Under the pieces are notes generated by a model. The model was not told where the DNA came from. It saw only the letters and a program-made list of their open reading frames with translations, and made no database searches. From assembly GCF_900116005.1 (NCBI RefSeq), contig NZ_FOYI01000004.1:124001-188000 (forward strand): 64,000 bases of DNA. Reading direction: 5' to 3'. Both the position numbers and the translations under genes were made by a program. Source of the stretch: Poseidonocella sedimentorum (GTDB lineage: Bacteria; Pseudomonadota; Alphaproteobacteria; Rhodobacterales; Rhodobacteraceae). Below, one piece after another: positions 52,974-63,800 of the stretch (its first letter is position 1; each line of letters opens with the position of its first letter).

Positions 52974-55877
52974 ATGCCGCATGTAGGAAATCCCGGCGAG
53001 GATTGCACAAATCCGCTGATCGAAGCGATCGCCGCGCCTGCGTTGCTGCTCTCGCCCCAGACGGATATCCTCGCGGTCAACCGGGCCGGCCTGTCGCTTC
53101 TGGGCCATGATCATGCCAGCGATCTGCGCGGAAAGCCGCTCTCGGACTGTCTTTGCCCCATTGAAGCGTCGGGCTTTCTCGGGCACCTGAGTCAGATCGC
53201 CGAACGCCCTGCCCCGCTCGACACCGCGATGGCGGCCGTGCGCGGCCCCGGCGGAACACAGCTTTTCCGCGCCAATGGCATCAAGGACGCGTCCGGCACG
53301 CTTCAGGGATACCTGCTGCAGCAGGTGGACCCGACCCCGCATGGCGCCGATTTTCCGCCTTCGGAAGACGAACGGGACCCACTGCCGCGGCGCCAGTGGG
53401 AGCTGGACCTGACCAACGGGGAGATCCGGATGCAGGCCAGCGGGCCGGGCTTGCCGGACATCACGGCGCCGAGCATCGCCGAGTACCTGCGCGAGTTGGC
53501 CCCGCGCGACGTGGTCGCGTTGCACTGCGGGATCACGCGGCTGGCCTCCTCGGTCGAGCCCGAATTCCGGCGCAATTACCAGCTCGACAGCCCCGCGCTC
53601 GGACGACGGTCAATCTTCGCCTCAGGCGAGGTCTACGCGCGCGATGAAAACGGGGTGCCGCTGCGGATCACGGTCGAGGAGATCGACGTGACCGGGATCA
53701 GCAGCGAGGGCGGCGAGGTGCACGGGCTCAGCGAGGGCGATTCGCGCTGGCGCAGCGCCGTGCAGGGCGCGAACCAGGCAGTCTGGGACCACGATTTCGA
53801 ACGCGATCTGCATTTTCTGTCCAAAACATGGCGCGATCTGCGCGGGCTCGGCCCCGACGATCAAATTCCCAAAACCACCGAGGACTGGCTGCTCACGATC
53901 CACCCGCAGGACGTGGCGCATCTGGAGGAGGACTGGCGGCGGATCGACGCGGGCGAGACCGACATCATCAACTACAAGTTCCGCCAGCGCCACAAGGATG
54001 GACACTGGGTCTGGTTCCTCAGCCGCGGAAGCGTCGTGCGGCGCGATGCGGCGGGCGCCCCGGTTCATATCATCGGGACGGACACCGACATCACCGACAT
54101 CAAATCGGTCGAGCTGGAGGGACAGCGCATGTCGCGGCGGCTCGATGTGGCGATGGAGGCCGCAGGCATGGCCCGATGGGAGATCGATCCGGAGACGCGG
54201 AGCATCTTCTGGAACAACCACCGCCTGATCATGCCCGAACTGGCCGGAGGGCGCCGCGGCCGTTCCTTCCCCGACTGGGCCCAACGCATCCATCCCGAGG
54301 ATCGCGAAGAGGCGCTCGCCTATCTCGGGGCCTGCATCGACCGGCGCTGCGACATCGCCCATGACTACCGCGTGCTGACCCGCGAGGGCGGCATCCGCCA
54401 CATCCGCGCGCGGGGCAAGTACATCACCGATGACGAAGCAGAACCGCGCTACTATGGCGTGAGCTTCGACGTCACCCATGACAAGCTCAAGACCCAGGCG
54501 CTGGAACAGGCGCGCGCGCGGCTCGAATACGAGAGCCGCCATGACGCGATGACCGGGCTCGCCAATCGCCGCAAGCTCGACGAGGCCTATGCGACCCAGG
54601 CCTCGATCCATCGCGCGGGCAGCGCCAAGCGCCTTGCGGTGCTGCATTTCGACATCGACCACTTCAAGCATATCAATGACACGCTCGGCCATGACGCCGG
54701 CGATGCCACGCTCAAACATGCTGCCTCCGTGCTGCGCCGCACCACGCCGCCGGGCGCACTCGTCTCCCGCGTGGGCGGGGATGAGTTTGTCGCGCTGCTC
54801 TTCGATGCGCCGGGGGATGCGACGCTGGAACGGATCGCCGAGGACATCATCGGCGAGATTTCACAGCCCTTCTTCTATGGCGCGCAGGAGTGCAAGATCG
54901 GCACCAGCATCGGCGTCGCCACGACCGATTACCCCTCCGCCGATGGCGGGCAGCTGTTCATCAACGCCGATCTGGCGCTCTACGAGGCCAAGCAAGCCGG
55001 GCGCGGGCGTGTGCGGTTCTACTCGGCGTCGATGAAGGAGCAGGCGCGGCGGCGCAAGACCTCCTTCGATGCGCTCTCGGCGGGGTTCGAGAAGGGCGAA
55101 ATCACCTGCCACTACCAGCCGCAATTCGACACCGAGACGCTCGAGGTCACCGGGCTGGAGGCGCTGGTGCGCTGGCAGAGCGGGAAATACGGGATGATCT
55201 CGCCGCAGGAATTCCTGCGCACCGCCGAGGAGATGGGGCTGATCGCGCAATGCGACGAGCTGGTCCTGCGCCGGGCGGTGCACGACATCAAGAGCTGGAC
55301 CGCGGCGGGGCTCGCGGTGCCGCCGGTGTCGGTCAATGTTTCGGCCAACCGGCTCAACGATCCAACCTTGGCCGAGAGCCTGCGGGCGATGGATCTGCCT
55401 GCCGGGATGCTGACCTTCGAGTTGCTGGAATCGGCCTTTCTGGATGCGCGCAGCAGCGTGATCGACCAGAACCTGCGCGCGATCAACGCGCTTGGGATCG
55501 ACATCGAGATCGACGATTTCGGCAGCGGCCATGCCTCGATCGCGAGTCTTCTCGAGATCGCGCCCAAGCGCCTCAAGATCGACCGCAACCTCGTCCAGCC
55601 CATCGTCGGCTCGCAGCGCCAGAAGGACCTTGTCCGGACGATCATCGGCATCGGCCACATGCTCGGGATCAAGGTGGTGGCCGAGGGGGTCGAGAGCGAC
55701 GCCCATATTCACATCCTGCGCGAGATGCGCTGTTGCTACCTGCAGGGGTTCGGCCTCGCGCGCCCCATGGATGCCAAGACCACCGCGCGGTTCCTCGCCG
55801 AACGCCGCGGCGCCAGTGAGGAAACCATGCGGTCCCTCGCCCTGCCCGCCAAGGGAAAGATCTCGCAACAGGCCTGA
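52974..55877 (+). CDS. PAS-GGDEF-EAL c-di-GMP signalling protein
   Basis: A 967-residue cytoplasmic protein. An N-terminal PAS-like region is followed by two more PAS domains, roughly 250-375 and 380-500. The GGDEF loop is intact at 601-605, with no inhibitory R-x-x-D site before it. The EAL domain has Glu729-Ala-Leu, Asp847-Asp848-Phe-Gly, LKIDR and AEGVES, so both activities look possible. A GTG three bases upstream (52971) could be the start. It probably responds to redox or a small ligand; the signal is unknown. Confidence 0.92.
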   Translation: MPHVGNPGEDCTNPLIEAIAAPALLLSPQTDILAVNRAGLSLLGHDHASDLRGKPLSDCLCPIEASGFLGHLSQIAERPAPLDTAMAAVRGPGGTQLFRANGIKDASGTLQGYLLQQVDPTPHGADFPPSEDERDPLPRRQWELDLTNGEIRMQASGPGLPDITAPSIAEYLRELAPRDVVALHCGITRLASSVEPEFRRNYQLDSPALGRRSIFASGEVYARDENGVPLRITVEEIDVTGISSEGGEVHGLSEGDSRWRSAVQGANQAVWDHDFERDLHFLSKTWRDLRGLGPDDQIPKTTEDWLLTIHPQDVAHLEEDWRRIDAGETDIINYKFRQRHKDGHWVWFLSRGSVVRRDAAGAPVHIIGTDTDITDIKSVELEGQRMSRRLDVAMEAAGMARWEIDPETRSIFWNNHRLIMPELAGGRRGRSFPDWAQRIHPEDREEALAYLGACIDRRCDIAHDYRVLTREGGIRHIRARGKYITDDEAEPRYYGVSFDVTHDKLKTQALEQARARLEYESRHDAMTGLANRRKLDEAYATQASIHRAGSAKRLAVLHFDIDHFKHINDTLGHDAGDATLKHAASVLRRTTPPGALVSRVGGDEFVALLFDAPGDATLERIAEDIIGEISQPFFYGAQECKIGTSIGVATTDYPSADGGQLFINADLALYEAKQAGRGRVRFYSASMKEQARRRKTSFDALSAGFEKGEITCHYQPQFDTETLEVTGLEALVRWQSGKYGMISPQEFLRTAEEMGLIAQCDELVLRRAVHDIKSWTAAGLAVPPVSVNVSANRLNDPTLAESLRAMDLPAGMLTFELLESAFLDARSSVIDQNLRAINALGIDIEIDDFGSGHASIASLLEIAPKRLKIDRNLVQPIVGSQRQKDLVRTIIGIGHMLGIKVVAEGVESDAHIHILREMRCCYLQGFGLARPMDAKTTARFLAERRGASEETMRSLALPAKGKISQQA

Positions 55878-55922
55878 GCCCCCGCGCTTGCAGGGGCGCG
55901 CCGGCGCCCTATGGTCAGGGTC

Positions 55923-57326
55923 ATGCAGATCACGAGCCCCCCGCCGCGCCCCTCCGCGCGCGCCACGCCCCCCGCGCACCCGGTGCGCGTGCCGCTGGTG
56001 ACGGCGCCGATGGGCGTTCTGGCGTCTCTGCGCGCGATGCGGCGCAACGTGCTCTCGATCATCCCCGAAATCGCCACCCGCCAGCCGATGGTCTCGGGGC
56101 GGACGGGCAAGCGCTGGCACATGGTGATGGACCCCGGCGCGCTGAAACACATCCTGCGTGACCGGCTTGACGATTACCCCAAATCGGAGGTCACGAAGAA
56201 CCTGCTGCGCCCGGCGATCGGGCGCTCGATCTTCATCGCCGAGGGGGCCGACTGGCGCTGGCAGCGGCGCACCGTCGCGCCCGCCTTCTCCTTGCGCAAC
56301 ATGCGCAACCTCGCCCCGATCATGAGCGCCGCCGCCGAGCGCTCGGCCGAGCGGATCGGCGCCGCCGGGGCGCAGCCGGTCGATCTCTTCGAGGAGATGG
56401 TCTCCACAACATTCGACGTGATCTCGGACGTGACCTTTTCGGGCGGCGAGGGGTTTGACCGCGACGGGGTGCACCGCGCGATCGAGAGCTACATCGCCGA
56501 GGCGGGCAAGGCCTCGCTCTTCGATATCCTGGGCCTGCCGGACTGGGTCCCGCGCCCGGGGCGGCTTGTCACCGGCTCTGGCCTCCGGGCGATGAAGCGG
56601 GTGGCGGATGAGGCGATCGAGCGGCGGCGCGCGGCAGAGGCGACCGGCGTGCCCGATCTGCTGGACCTTCTGCTCGCCGGCGCCGATCCCGAGAGCGGGC
56701 GTCACATGAGCACGCAGGAGCTGCGCGACAACTTGCTGACCTTCATCGTCGCGGGGCACGAGACCACCGCGCTCACGCTCTCCTGGGCGCTCTACCTCTG
56801 CGCCTTCGACCCCGACGTGCAGGACCGCGCGCGCGCCGAGGCGCAGGCCGTGCTCGGCATGCGCGCCGCGACGGGTGATGATGTGGACCGCCTGCCCTAC
56901 ATCCGCCAGGTGCTCGACGAGGCCTTGCGCCTTTACCCGCCCGCGGCCCTTCTGGCGCGCACGGCGCAGCGAGCTGACGTGCTCTGCGGCCGCGAGGTGC
57001 GCTCGGGCGATACGGTCCTGTTGCCGGTCTATGCGCTCCATCGCCACCGTCTCCTGTGGGAGGATCCGGACGCCTTCCGCCCCGAGCGCTTCGCCGATCC
57101 CCGCGCGATCGACCGCTACGCCTACCTGCCCTTCGGCGATGGCCCGCGGGTCTGCATCGGCGCGAGCTTCGCGCTGCAGGAGGCGGTGATCATCCTCGCG
57201 ACCCTCCTCGCCCGCTTCCGCTTCACGCCCGACCCGGGCCGCGCGCCGGACCCGGTGATGATCCTCACGCTCCGCCCCGAGGGCGGCGTCTGGCTCCGGG
57301 CGGAGCCGGTCGCCGCGGAAGTTTGA
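55923..57326 (+). CDS. Cytochrome P450
   Basis: A 467-residue haem monooxygenase. The I-helix AGHETT is at 277-282, the K-helix EALRLYP follows, and the haem loop is [12 protein letters not shown] with Cys411 as the iron ligand. ATG 55923 follows CAGGG; the upstream ATG at 55911 is possible. No ferredoxin or reductase gene adjoins it, so electron donors lie elsewhere. The family is near bacterial CYP sets with fatty-acid or small-ligand substrates; the substrate is unknown. Confidence 0.9.
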   Translation: MQITSPPPRPSARATPPAHPVRVPLVTAPMGVLASLRAMRRNVLSIIPEIATRQPMVSGRTGKRWHMVMDPGALKHILRDRLDDYPKSEVTKNLLRPAIGRSIFIAEGADWRWQRRTVAPAFSLRNMRNLAPIMSAAAERSAERIGAAGAQPVDLFEEMVSTTFDVISDVTFSGGEGFDRDGVHRAIESYIAEAGKASLFDILGLPDWVPRPGRLVTGSGLRAMKRVADEAIERRRAAEATGVPDLLDLLLAGADPESGRHMSTQELRDNLLTFIVAGHETTALTLSWALYLCAFDPDVQDRARAEAQAVLGMRAATGDDVDRLPYIRQVLDEALRLYPPAALLARTAQRADVLCGREVRSGDTVLLPVYALHRHRLLWEDPDAFRPERFADPRAIDRYAYLPFGDGPRVCIGASFALQEAVIILATLLARFRFTPDPGRAPDPVMILTLRPEGGVWLRAEPVAAEV

Positions 57327-57376
57327 GCCGCGCCCTCTGTTTACAGCCCGCCCGCGCGCCTATATCTGCCTCCGAC

Positions 57377-57853
57377 ATGGCCAAAAAAGACGACGACAAG
57401 AATTACAAGGTGATCGCGGACAACCGTCGCGCGCGGTTCGACTATGCCATCGAGGACGATCTTGAATGCGGGATCATCCTGGAGGGCTCGGAGGTCAAAT
57501 CGCTGCGGAGCGGGGGCGCGAATATCGCCGAGAGCTACGCCGCCGTGGAGGAGGGCGAGCTGTGGCTCGTCAACGCCTACATCGCGCCCTACAAGCAGGC
57601 CAAGACCTTCCAGCATGAGGAGCGGCGGCGGCGCAAGTTGCTGGTGGGCAAACGCGAGCTCGCCCGGCTCTGGAACGCGACGCAGCGCAAGGGCATGACG
57701 CTCGTGCCGTTGGTGATCTACTTCAACCACCGCGGGCTGGTGAAGCTCAAGGTGGGCATCGCCAAGGGCAAGAAGACCCATGACAAGCGCGCCAGCGACG
57801 CCAAACGCGACTGGGCCCGCCAGAAACAGCGGCTGCTGAAGGACAACAGCTGA
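57377..57853 (+). CDS. smpB: SsrA-binding protein SmpB
   Basis: A 158-residue protein for tmRNA trans-translation. It has [46 protein letters not shown] and a basic tail [19 protein letters not shown]. The frame starting at 57056 inside the P450 gene is an artefact; ATG 57377 gives the usual length. Confidence 0.96.
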   Translation: MAKKDDDKNYKVIADNRRARFDYAIEDDLECGIILEGSEVKSLRSGGANIAESYAAVEEGELWLVNAYIAPYKQAKTFQHEERRRRKLLVGKRELARLWNATQRKGMTLVPLVIYFNHRGLVKLKVGIAKGKKTHDKRASDAKRDWARQKQRLLKDNS

Positions 57854-58005
57854 AGAGGCACGGCTGAGCAGGCACGCCCTTGTCAGCCCCGCCGCCCTCG
57901 GCTACCCATGCCCGGACTGAACGCCCGAGCGCGCCCCGGGCCGCACCCGATCAAGACCAAAGATGGAGGGCCCGCCCCGCGCGCGAGCCCGCGAGAGAGA
58001 CGGCG

Positions 58006-58863
58006 ATGGCAAAAGACGACCCGCAAACCCTCGTGTCCACCGCCTGGCTGGCGCAGCACCTGAAGGATCCGGACCTGCGGCTTCTCGATGCCTCGTGGTA
58101 TCTGCCCTCCGCCGGGCGCAACCCCCGGGCCGAGTTCGAGCGCGCCCATATCCCCGGCGCGCGGTTCTTCGACATCGACGAGATCTCCGACCAACGCTCC
58201 GAGCTGCCCCACATGGCCCCGCCGGTGGAGAAATTCATGTCGCGGCTGCGCGCCATGGGGGTCGGTGACGGGCATCAGGTGGTCGTCTATGACGGGGCGG
58301 GGCTGTTTTCGGCGGCGCGGGTCTGGTGGCTCTTCCGGCTGATGGGCAAGCGCGATGTGGCGGTGCTCGACGGGGGCCTGCCCAAGTGGCAGGAGGAAGG
58401 CCGCGAGGTCGAGGACCTGGCCCCGGTGATCCGGGACCGGCACATGACGGTGCAGCGGCAGGCGTACCTCGTGCGCGACGTGACGCAGGTTTCGGCGGCC
58501 GCCAAGCTCGGCGATCACGAGATCATCGACGCCCGCTCTCCCGGCCGTTTTGCCGGGACCGAGCCCGAGCCCCGCGCCGATCTGCGCACCGGCCACATCC
58601 CCGGCGCCAAGAACGTTCCCTATGCCGCGCTGCTCAATCCAGATGGCACGATGAAGGACCTCCCCGCGCTCAAATCCGCCTTCGAGGGCGCCGGCGTCGA
58701 TCTTGCCAAGCCGGCGATCACGACCTGCGGCTCGGGCGTCACGGCGGCGGTTCTCAACCTCGCGCTGGAGCGCCTGGGCAAACATGACCACTCGCTCTAC
58801 GACGGCTCCTGGGCCGAGTGGGGCGCCTTCCATACCCTTCCCGTCGCAACCGGAGACGCATGA
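58006..58863 (+). CDS. sseA: 3-mercaptopyruvate sulfurtransferase (rhodanese family)
   Basis: A 285-residue two-domain rhodanese. The first domain has FFDIDEISD and VVVYDGAGLFSAARV; the catalytic domain has IIDARSPGRFAGTEPEPR and the active-site loop CGSGVTA, the CG-S/T-G-V-T pattern that favours mercaptopyruvate over thiosulfate. ATG 58006 is taken; the frame reaches 57880. Its stop is inside the start of the aminotransferase gene, so the two are coupled. Confidence 0.9.
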   Translation: MAKDDPQTLVSTAWLAQHLKDPDLRLLDASWYLPSAGRNPRAEFERAHIPGARFFDIDEISDQRSELPHMAPPVEKFMSRLRAMGVGDGHQVVVYDGAGLFSAARVWWLFRLMGKRDVAVLDGGLPKWQEEGREVEDLAPVIRDRHMTVQRQAYLVRDVTQVSAAAKLGDHEIIDARSPGRFAGTEPEPRADLRTGHIPGAKNVPYAALLNPDGTMKDLPALKSAFEGAGVDLAKPAITTCGSGVTAAVLNLALERLGKHDHSLYDGSWAEWGAFHTLPVATGDA

Positions 58864-60047
58864 TGTTCGGCAATCTCAAGGCCCAGCCCGCAGACAAGAT
58901 CCTCGCCCTGATGGTCGAGTTCAAGGCCGATCCGCGCACCGACAAGATCGACCTTGGCGTGGGCGTCTATCGCAATGCCGAGGGCATCACCCCGGTGATG
59001 CGTGCGGTCAAATCCGCCGAGAAGCGCATCTGGGAGACGCAGGAGAGCAAATCCTACACCGGGCTTGCGGGCGACAGTGCCTATACCCAGGCGCTTTCCG
59101 CGCTGATCCTCGGGGATGCGGTCGCGCCGGGGCAGATCGCCGCCGTGGCGACGCCGGGCGGCACCGGCGCGGTGCGTCAGGCCTTTGAGCTGGTGCGCAT
59201 GGCCAATCCCGACGCGCGGGTGTTCGTCTCCAACCCCACCTGGCCCAACCACCTGTCGATCCTGAAGTATCTCGGGATGGAGACCATCGCCTACCGCTAT
59301 TTCGACGAGGAGTCGCGGGCGGTCGATTTCGCCGGGATGATGGCCGATTTGGCGCAGGTGCGGGCGGGCGATATCGTGCTGCTGCACGGCTGCTGCCACA
59401 ACCCGACCGGGGCCAACCTTAACCTCACCGAATGGCAGGCGGTGGTCGACCACCTCAACGCCACCGGGGCGATCCCGATGATCGACATCGCCTATCAGGG
59501 CTTCGGCGACGGGCTGGAGGCGGATGCGGCGGGGACGCGGCTTGTGGCCTCCTCCTGCCCCGAAGTGCTGATCGCGGCCTCCTGCTCGAAGAACTTCGGC
59601 GTCTACCGCGAGCGCACCGGGCTTTTGATGGCCGTGGTCCACGAGACCGCGCAGCAGGCGCTCACCCAGGAGACGCTGGCCTATCTCAACCGCCAGAACT
59701 ACTCCTTCCCGCCCGACCACGGCGCGCGCGTGGTCGCGACCATCCTCAACGACGAGGCATTGCGCGCCGACTGGCAGGCCGAGCTGGAAGATACGCGGCT
59801 TTCGATGCTCTCGCTGCGCCAGAAACTGGCCGACGAGTTGCAGACGCTCACCGGCTCGGACCGGTTCGGCTTCCTCGCCCAGCACCGGGGGATGTTCTCA
59901 CGCCTCGGCGCGAGCCCCGAGCAGGTGCAGGCGATGAAGACCAAGCACGGGATCTACATGGTGGGCGATTCGCGGATGAACATCGCCGGGCTCAACGCGG
60001 CGACCGTGCCGCTGCTGGCCCGCGCGATCGTCGACAGCGGCGTCTGA
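58860..60047 (+). CDS. Aspartate/aromatic aminotransferase
   Basis: A 395-residue class-I PLP enzyme of the AspC/TyrB branch. The PLP lysine lies in ASCSKNFGVYRERTG, the SHNPTG-like stretch is CHNPTGANLN, and the C-terminal RMNIAGLN holds the carboxylate-binding Arg. The double ATG at 58860 and 58863 overlaps the sseA stop. Coupling to a mercaptopyruvate sulfurtransferase suggests cysteine transamination to mercaptopyruvate, which is inference. Confidence 0.88.
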   Translation: MMFGNLKAQPADKILALMVEFKADPRTDKIDLGVGVYRNAEGITPVMRAVKSAEKRIWETQESKSYTGLAGDSAYTQALSALILGDAVAPGQIAAVATPGGTGAVRQAFELVRMANPDARVFVSNPTWPNHLSILKYLGMETIAYRYFDEESRAVDFAGMMADLAQVRAGDIVLLHGCCHNPTGANLNLTEWQAVVDHLNATGAIPMIDIAYQGFGDGLEADAAGTRLVASSCPEVLIAASCSKNFGVYRERTGLLMAVVHETAQQALTQETLAYLNRQNYSFPPDHGARVVATILNDEALRADWQAELEDTRLSMLSLRQKLADELQTLTGSDRFGFLAQHRGMFSRLGASPEQVQAMKTKHGIYMVGDSRMNIAGLNAATVPLLARAIVDSGV

Positions 60048-60068
60048 CCCCAGCCCCCGCGCCGGGCG

Positions 60069-60587
60069 CTACCCGCCATCCAGCGCGGCGGTGCCCGGCA
60101 GCATCCGGTTCTCCATCAGCCACGTGAGCCCCCGGCGCCAGGCCTCGTCGGTATTGCCGCGAATGTCGGTCTGGTACTGGGCGAGGATCTCGCCGGTGCC
60201 GGTGTCGCGCTCGCGGATCACGATGGTCTGGACCAGCACCGAGAGCTTCTGCACCACCCCGGTGAAGGAGCGCTCTGCCCCAAGCTTTTCAGCGATTCCC
60301 GCCTCGCAGTTGTTGCAACTGAACGGATTTCCGTGCAGCGCGAGCGCATCGGCGGCCGGAGCGGTATCGACCAGCGCGTAGCGCCCGCTATCACTCAGCA
60401 GCACTCGAAAGGCCTCCGTGAGCATCGCCGCGCGGGCCTCCTCCACCTCGTTGGTCCGGCCGTACTCGACCTCCTGACTGAAGTTCACGAATTCGATCTC
60501 GAAGACCGCGACAGGCAGCGCTTCGGCACAGGCGCCTCCCGCGATCCCAGCCGCCAGCAGCGCCCCCGCACCATACTGTTTCCACAT
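60069..60587 (-). CDS. Secreted DUF2380-like protein
   Basis: A 172-residue protein. The N-terminus is a signal peptide (about 23 residues, ending GACA). The mature part follows the DUF2380/DUF3280 pattern: AVFEIEFVNFSQ, SGRYALVDTAPAA, a Cys-x-x-Cys pair (CNNC), LGAERSFTGVVQKLS and RGNTDEAWRRGLTWL. GGGAGGC precedes ATG 60587. The frame extending to 60863 is not supported. Function is unknown. Confidence 0.75.
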   Translation of the reverse strand: MWKQYGAGALLAAGIAGGACAEALPVAVFEIEFVNFSQEVEYGRTNEVEEARAAMLTEAFRVLLSDSGRYALVDTAPAADALALHGNPFSCNNCEAGIAEKLGAERSFTGVVQKLSVLVQTIVIRERDTGTGEILAQYQTDIRGNTDEAWRRGLTWLMENRMLPGTAALDGG

Positions 60588-60593
60588 CTCATG

Positions 60594-60889
60594 CCTCCCT
60601 CGTCCCGTCATTTCCGGCCGAGCATAGCACGGACCGCGCGCCCGCCCTTGCCCATTTTCGCGCCGCCCCCTGCCCCGCCCCGGGCCGCAGGGCCACAGGG
60701 CCCGCGCAAAATATGTTGTGCGGGGCGAGGAACCTTGCAGGGGCCGAGCCGCGTTCAGTAGACAGGGGGTGGCGCGCCGCGTCACAAGGCCGGGCGCATC
60801 ATCAGGGGGAGGCAACGCCGTAGGAGCGATCCGAGCGGCGCGCTGGTCCTGCCTTCTGCTCAACGAGATCTGGAACGGGGAAGCGACGC
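60594..60889. other. Intergenic region, no gene seen
   Basis: A GC-rich 296-bp stretch between divergent genes. No tRNA, hairpin terminator or supported frame was found. It must hold the two divergent promoters, but no clear pair of boxes stands out. Confidence 0.4.
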
Positions 60890-63800
60890 GTGGCGATCAC
60901 CGCAAGCATTTATCACCTGACGCATTACAAATATGACCGGCCGGTGACGCTGGGCCCGCAGGTGATCCGCCTGCGCCCCGCGCCGCATTCGCGCACACGG
61001 GTCATCTCGCACAGCCTGAAGGTCTCGCCCGCGGGGCACTTCGTCAACCACCAGCAGGACATCTACGGCAACTGGCTGGCGCGGTTCGTCTTTCCCGAGC
61101 CGGTGCGCGAGTTCAAGATCGAGGTCGATCTGGTGGCCGACATGTCGGTCTACAACCCGTTCGACTTCTTCGTCGAAGACAGCGCCAAGGATTTCCCGTT
61201 CGCCTATGACGAGGACATCGGCACGGATCTCAGCATCTACCTGCGCCACGAACCGCCCTCGCCCGCGCTGCAACGTTTCCTCGACCGGATCCCGCGCGAG
61301 AGCACCGGGACGATCGATTTCCTCGTCTCGCTCAACAGCCATATCGCCAACGAGATCAACTACGAAATCCGCATGGAGCCGGGCGTCCAGACCCCGGAAG
61401 AAACCCTCACCCGCGCGGCGGGCTCCTGCCGGGACAGCTCTTGGCTGCTGGTGCAGGTGCTGCGCAACCTCGGCCTCGCGGCGCGGTTCGTCTCGGGCTA
61501 CCTGATCCAGCTCAAGCCGGACCTGATCGCGCTCGACGGGCCTGCGGGGACCGACAAGGATTTCACCGATCTTCACGCCTGGGTCGAGGTCTACCTGCCC
61601 GGCGCGGGCTGGGTCGGGCTCGACCCGACGTCCGGCCTTCTGGCCGGTGAGAGCCACATCCCGCTCGCCGCGACCCCGCATTACCGCCACGCCGCGCCGA
61701 TCTCGGGCGTGGCCAGCGCGGCGGACGTCGATTTCTCCTTCGACATGCAAGTCACCCGGACGGCCGAGCATCCGCGCATCACCAAGCCTTTTTCCGACGA
61801 AGCCTGGGCCGCGCTCAATACGCTGGGCAAACAGGTCGACGCGCGGCTGGAAGCGGGCGACGTGCGCCTGACGATGGGCGGCGAGCCGACCTTCGTCTCG
61901 ATCGACGACTTCGAGAGCGACGAGTGGAATTCCGACGCGGTCGGCCCCACCAAGCGCCACCTCGCCGACACGCTCATCCGCCGCCTCGCGGACAAGTTCG
62001 CCAGCGGCGGGCTGCTGCACTACGGGCAGGGCAAGTGGTATCCCGGCGAGACCCTCCCGCGCTGGACCTTCTCGCTCTACTGGCGCAAGGACGGCGAGCC
62101 GATCTGGCGCAACCCGGAGCTTCTGGCGCGCGAAGACACGGATGAGGATGTCGGGCCCGAAGCGGCGGAGGCGCTGCTGAAGGGGATCGCCGCGGGGCTC
62201 TCGGTGCCGCAAGACAACGTACTGCCGGCCTTTGAGGACCCCGCCGAGTGGATCGTCAAGGAATCCAACCTGCCCGAGAACGTCACGCCGGAGAATTCGA
62301 AGCTGACCGACCCCGAGGAACGCGCGCGCATCGCGCGGGTCTTCGAGCGCGGTCTGACCACACCGGCGGGCTATATCCTCCCGGTCCAGCGCGCCCAGGC
62401 GAAGGCCGAAAGCGCCTGGCTTTCGGAGGTCTGGAAGCTGCGGCGCGGCAAGGTCTACCTCGTGGCGGGCGACAGCCCCGTGGGCTACCGCCTGCCGCTC
62501 GGCGCGCTGCCGCATGTGGACGAGGCGAGCTATCCCTTCATCGTGCCGCAGGATCCGACCGAGCCGCGCGGGGCTCTGCCCGCCGCCGAGGATCTGGCCA
62601 AGGCGCGGCAGGCCAAGGATCGCGACGCCGCTCAGGAGCGCCAACCCGTCGCCAGCCGGACGGAGGCCCCCGCCGGGCAAACCATCGTCGAGCAGAGCCT
62701 GACCGAGCTTGACGGCCGGGTCCGGACCGCGATCTCGGTGGAGCCGCGCGACGGGCGGCTCTGTGTCTTCCTGCCCCCGGTGGAGCGGCTTGAGGATTAC
62801 CTCGAACTGATCGCCAAGGTCGAAGGCGCCGCGGCGGCCACGGGCCACAAGGTGCTGATCGAGGGCTATGCCCCGCCGCATGATCCGCGTATCGAGGTGA
62901 TGCGCATCGCCCCCGATCCCGGCGTGCTGGAGGTCAACATCCACCCCGCCGCGAATTGGGACGATTGCGTCGCCACCACCGAAACGGTCTATGAGGAAGC
63001 GCGTCAGAGCCGGCTCGGGGCCGACAAGTTCATGCTCGATGGCCGCCACACCGGCACCGGCGGCGGCAATCACGTGGTGGTCGGCGGCGCGACGCCGAAC
63101 GACAGCCCGTTCCTGCGCCGCCCGGACCTGCTCAAGAGCCTGATCCTCTTCTGGCAGCGCCACCCGAGCCTGAGCTATCTCTTCTCCGGCACCTTTGTCG
63201 GCCCGACCTCGCAGGCCCCGCGCATCGACGAGGCGCGCCACGATTCGCTCTACGAGCTGGAAATCGCGCTCGACCAGATCTGGCCGCCCGAAGAGGGCAC
63301 GCCCCCGCCGCCGTGGCTCACCGACCGGCTGCTGCGCAACGCGCTCATCGACGTGACCGGCAACACCCACCGGACCGAGATCTGCATCGACAAGCTCTTC
63401 TCGCCCGACGGGCCCACGGGGCGGCTGGGGCTCGTGGAATTCCGCGGCTTCGAGATGCCGCCCAACCCGCGCATGAGCCTCGCCCAGCAATTGCTCCTCC
63501 GGGCTATCATCCTGCGCTGCTGGGAAGCGCCGCTGAGCGGATCGCTCACCCGCTGGGGCACGACGCTGCATGACCGGTTCATGCTGCCCGCCTTCCTGTG
63601 GGAGGATCTCCTCGAGGTGCTCGGCGATTTGCGCGCCCATGATCTCGTGCTCGATCCGGCGTGGTTCGAGGCGCAGGCCGAGTTCCGCTTCCCCTTCTGC
63701 GGCGAGGTGACCTACGAGGGCGCGACGCTGGAGCTGCGTCAGGCGCTGGAGCCGTGGCACGTCATGGGCGAGACAGGCGCGATCGGCGGCACCGTGCGTT

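Noticed and set aside
52649-53080. 143-residue minus-strand frame in the gap before the GGDEF/EAL gene
   Set aside because: It overlaps the lipoprotein and GGDEF/EAL genes, has no family motif and no ribosome-binding site.
54861-57047. 728-codon minus-strand frame across the EAL and P450 genes
   Set aside because: The same antisense artefact; both plus-strand genes carry complete catalytic motifs.
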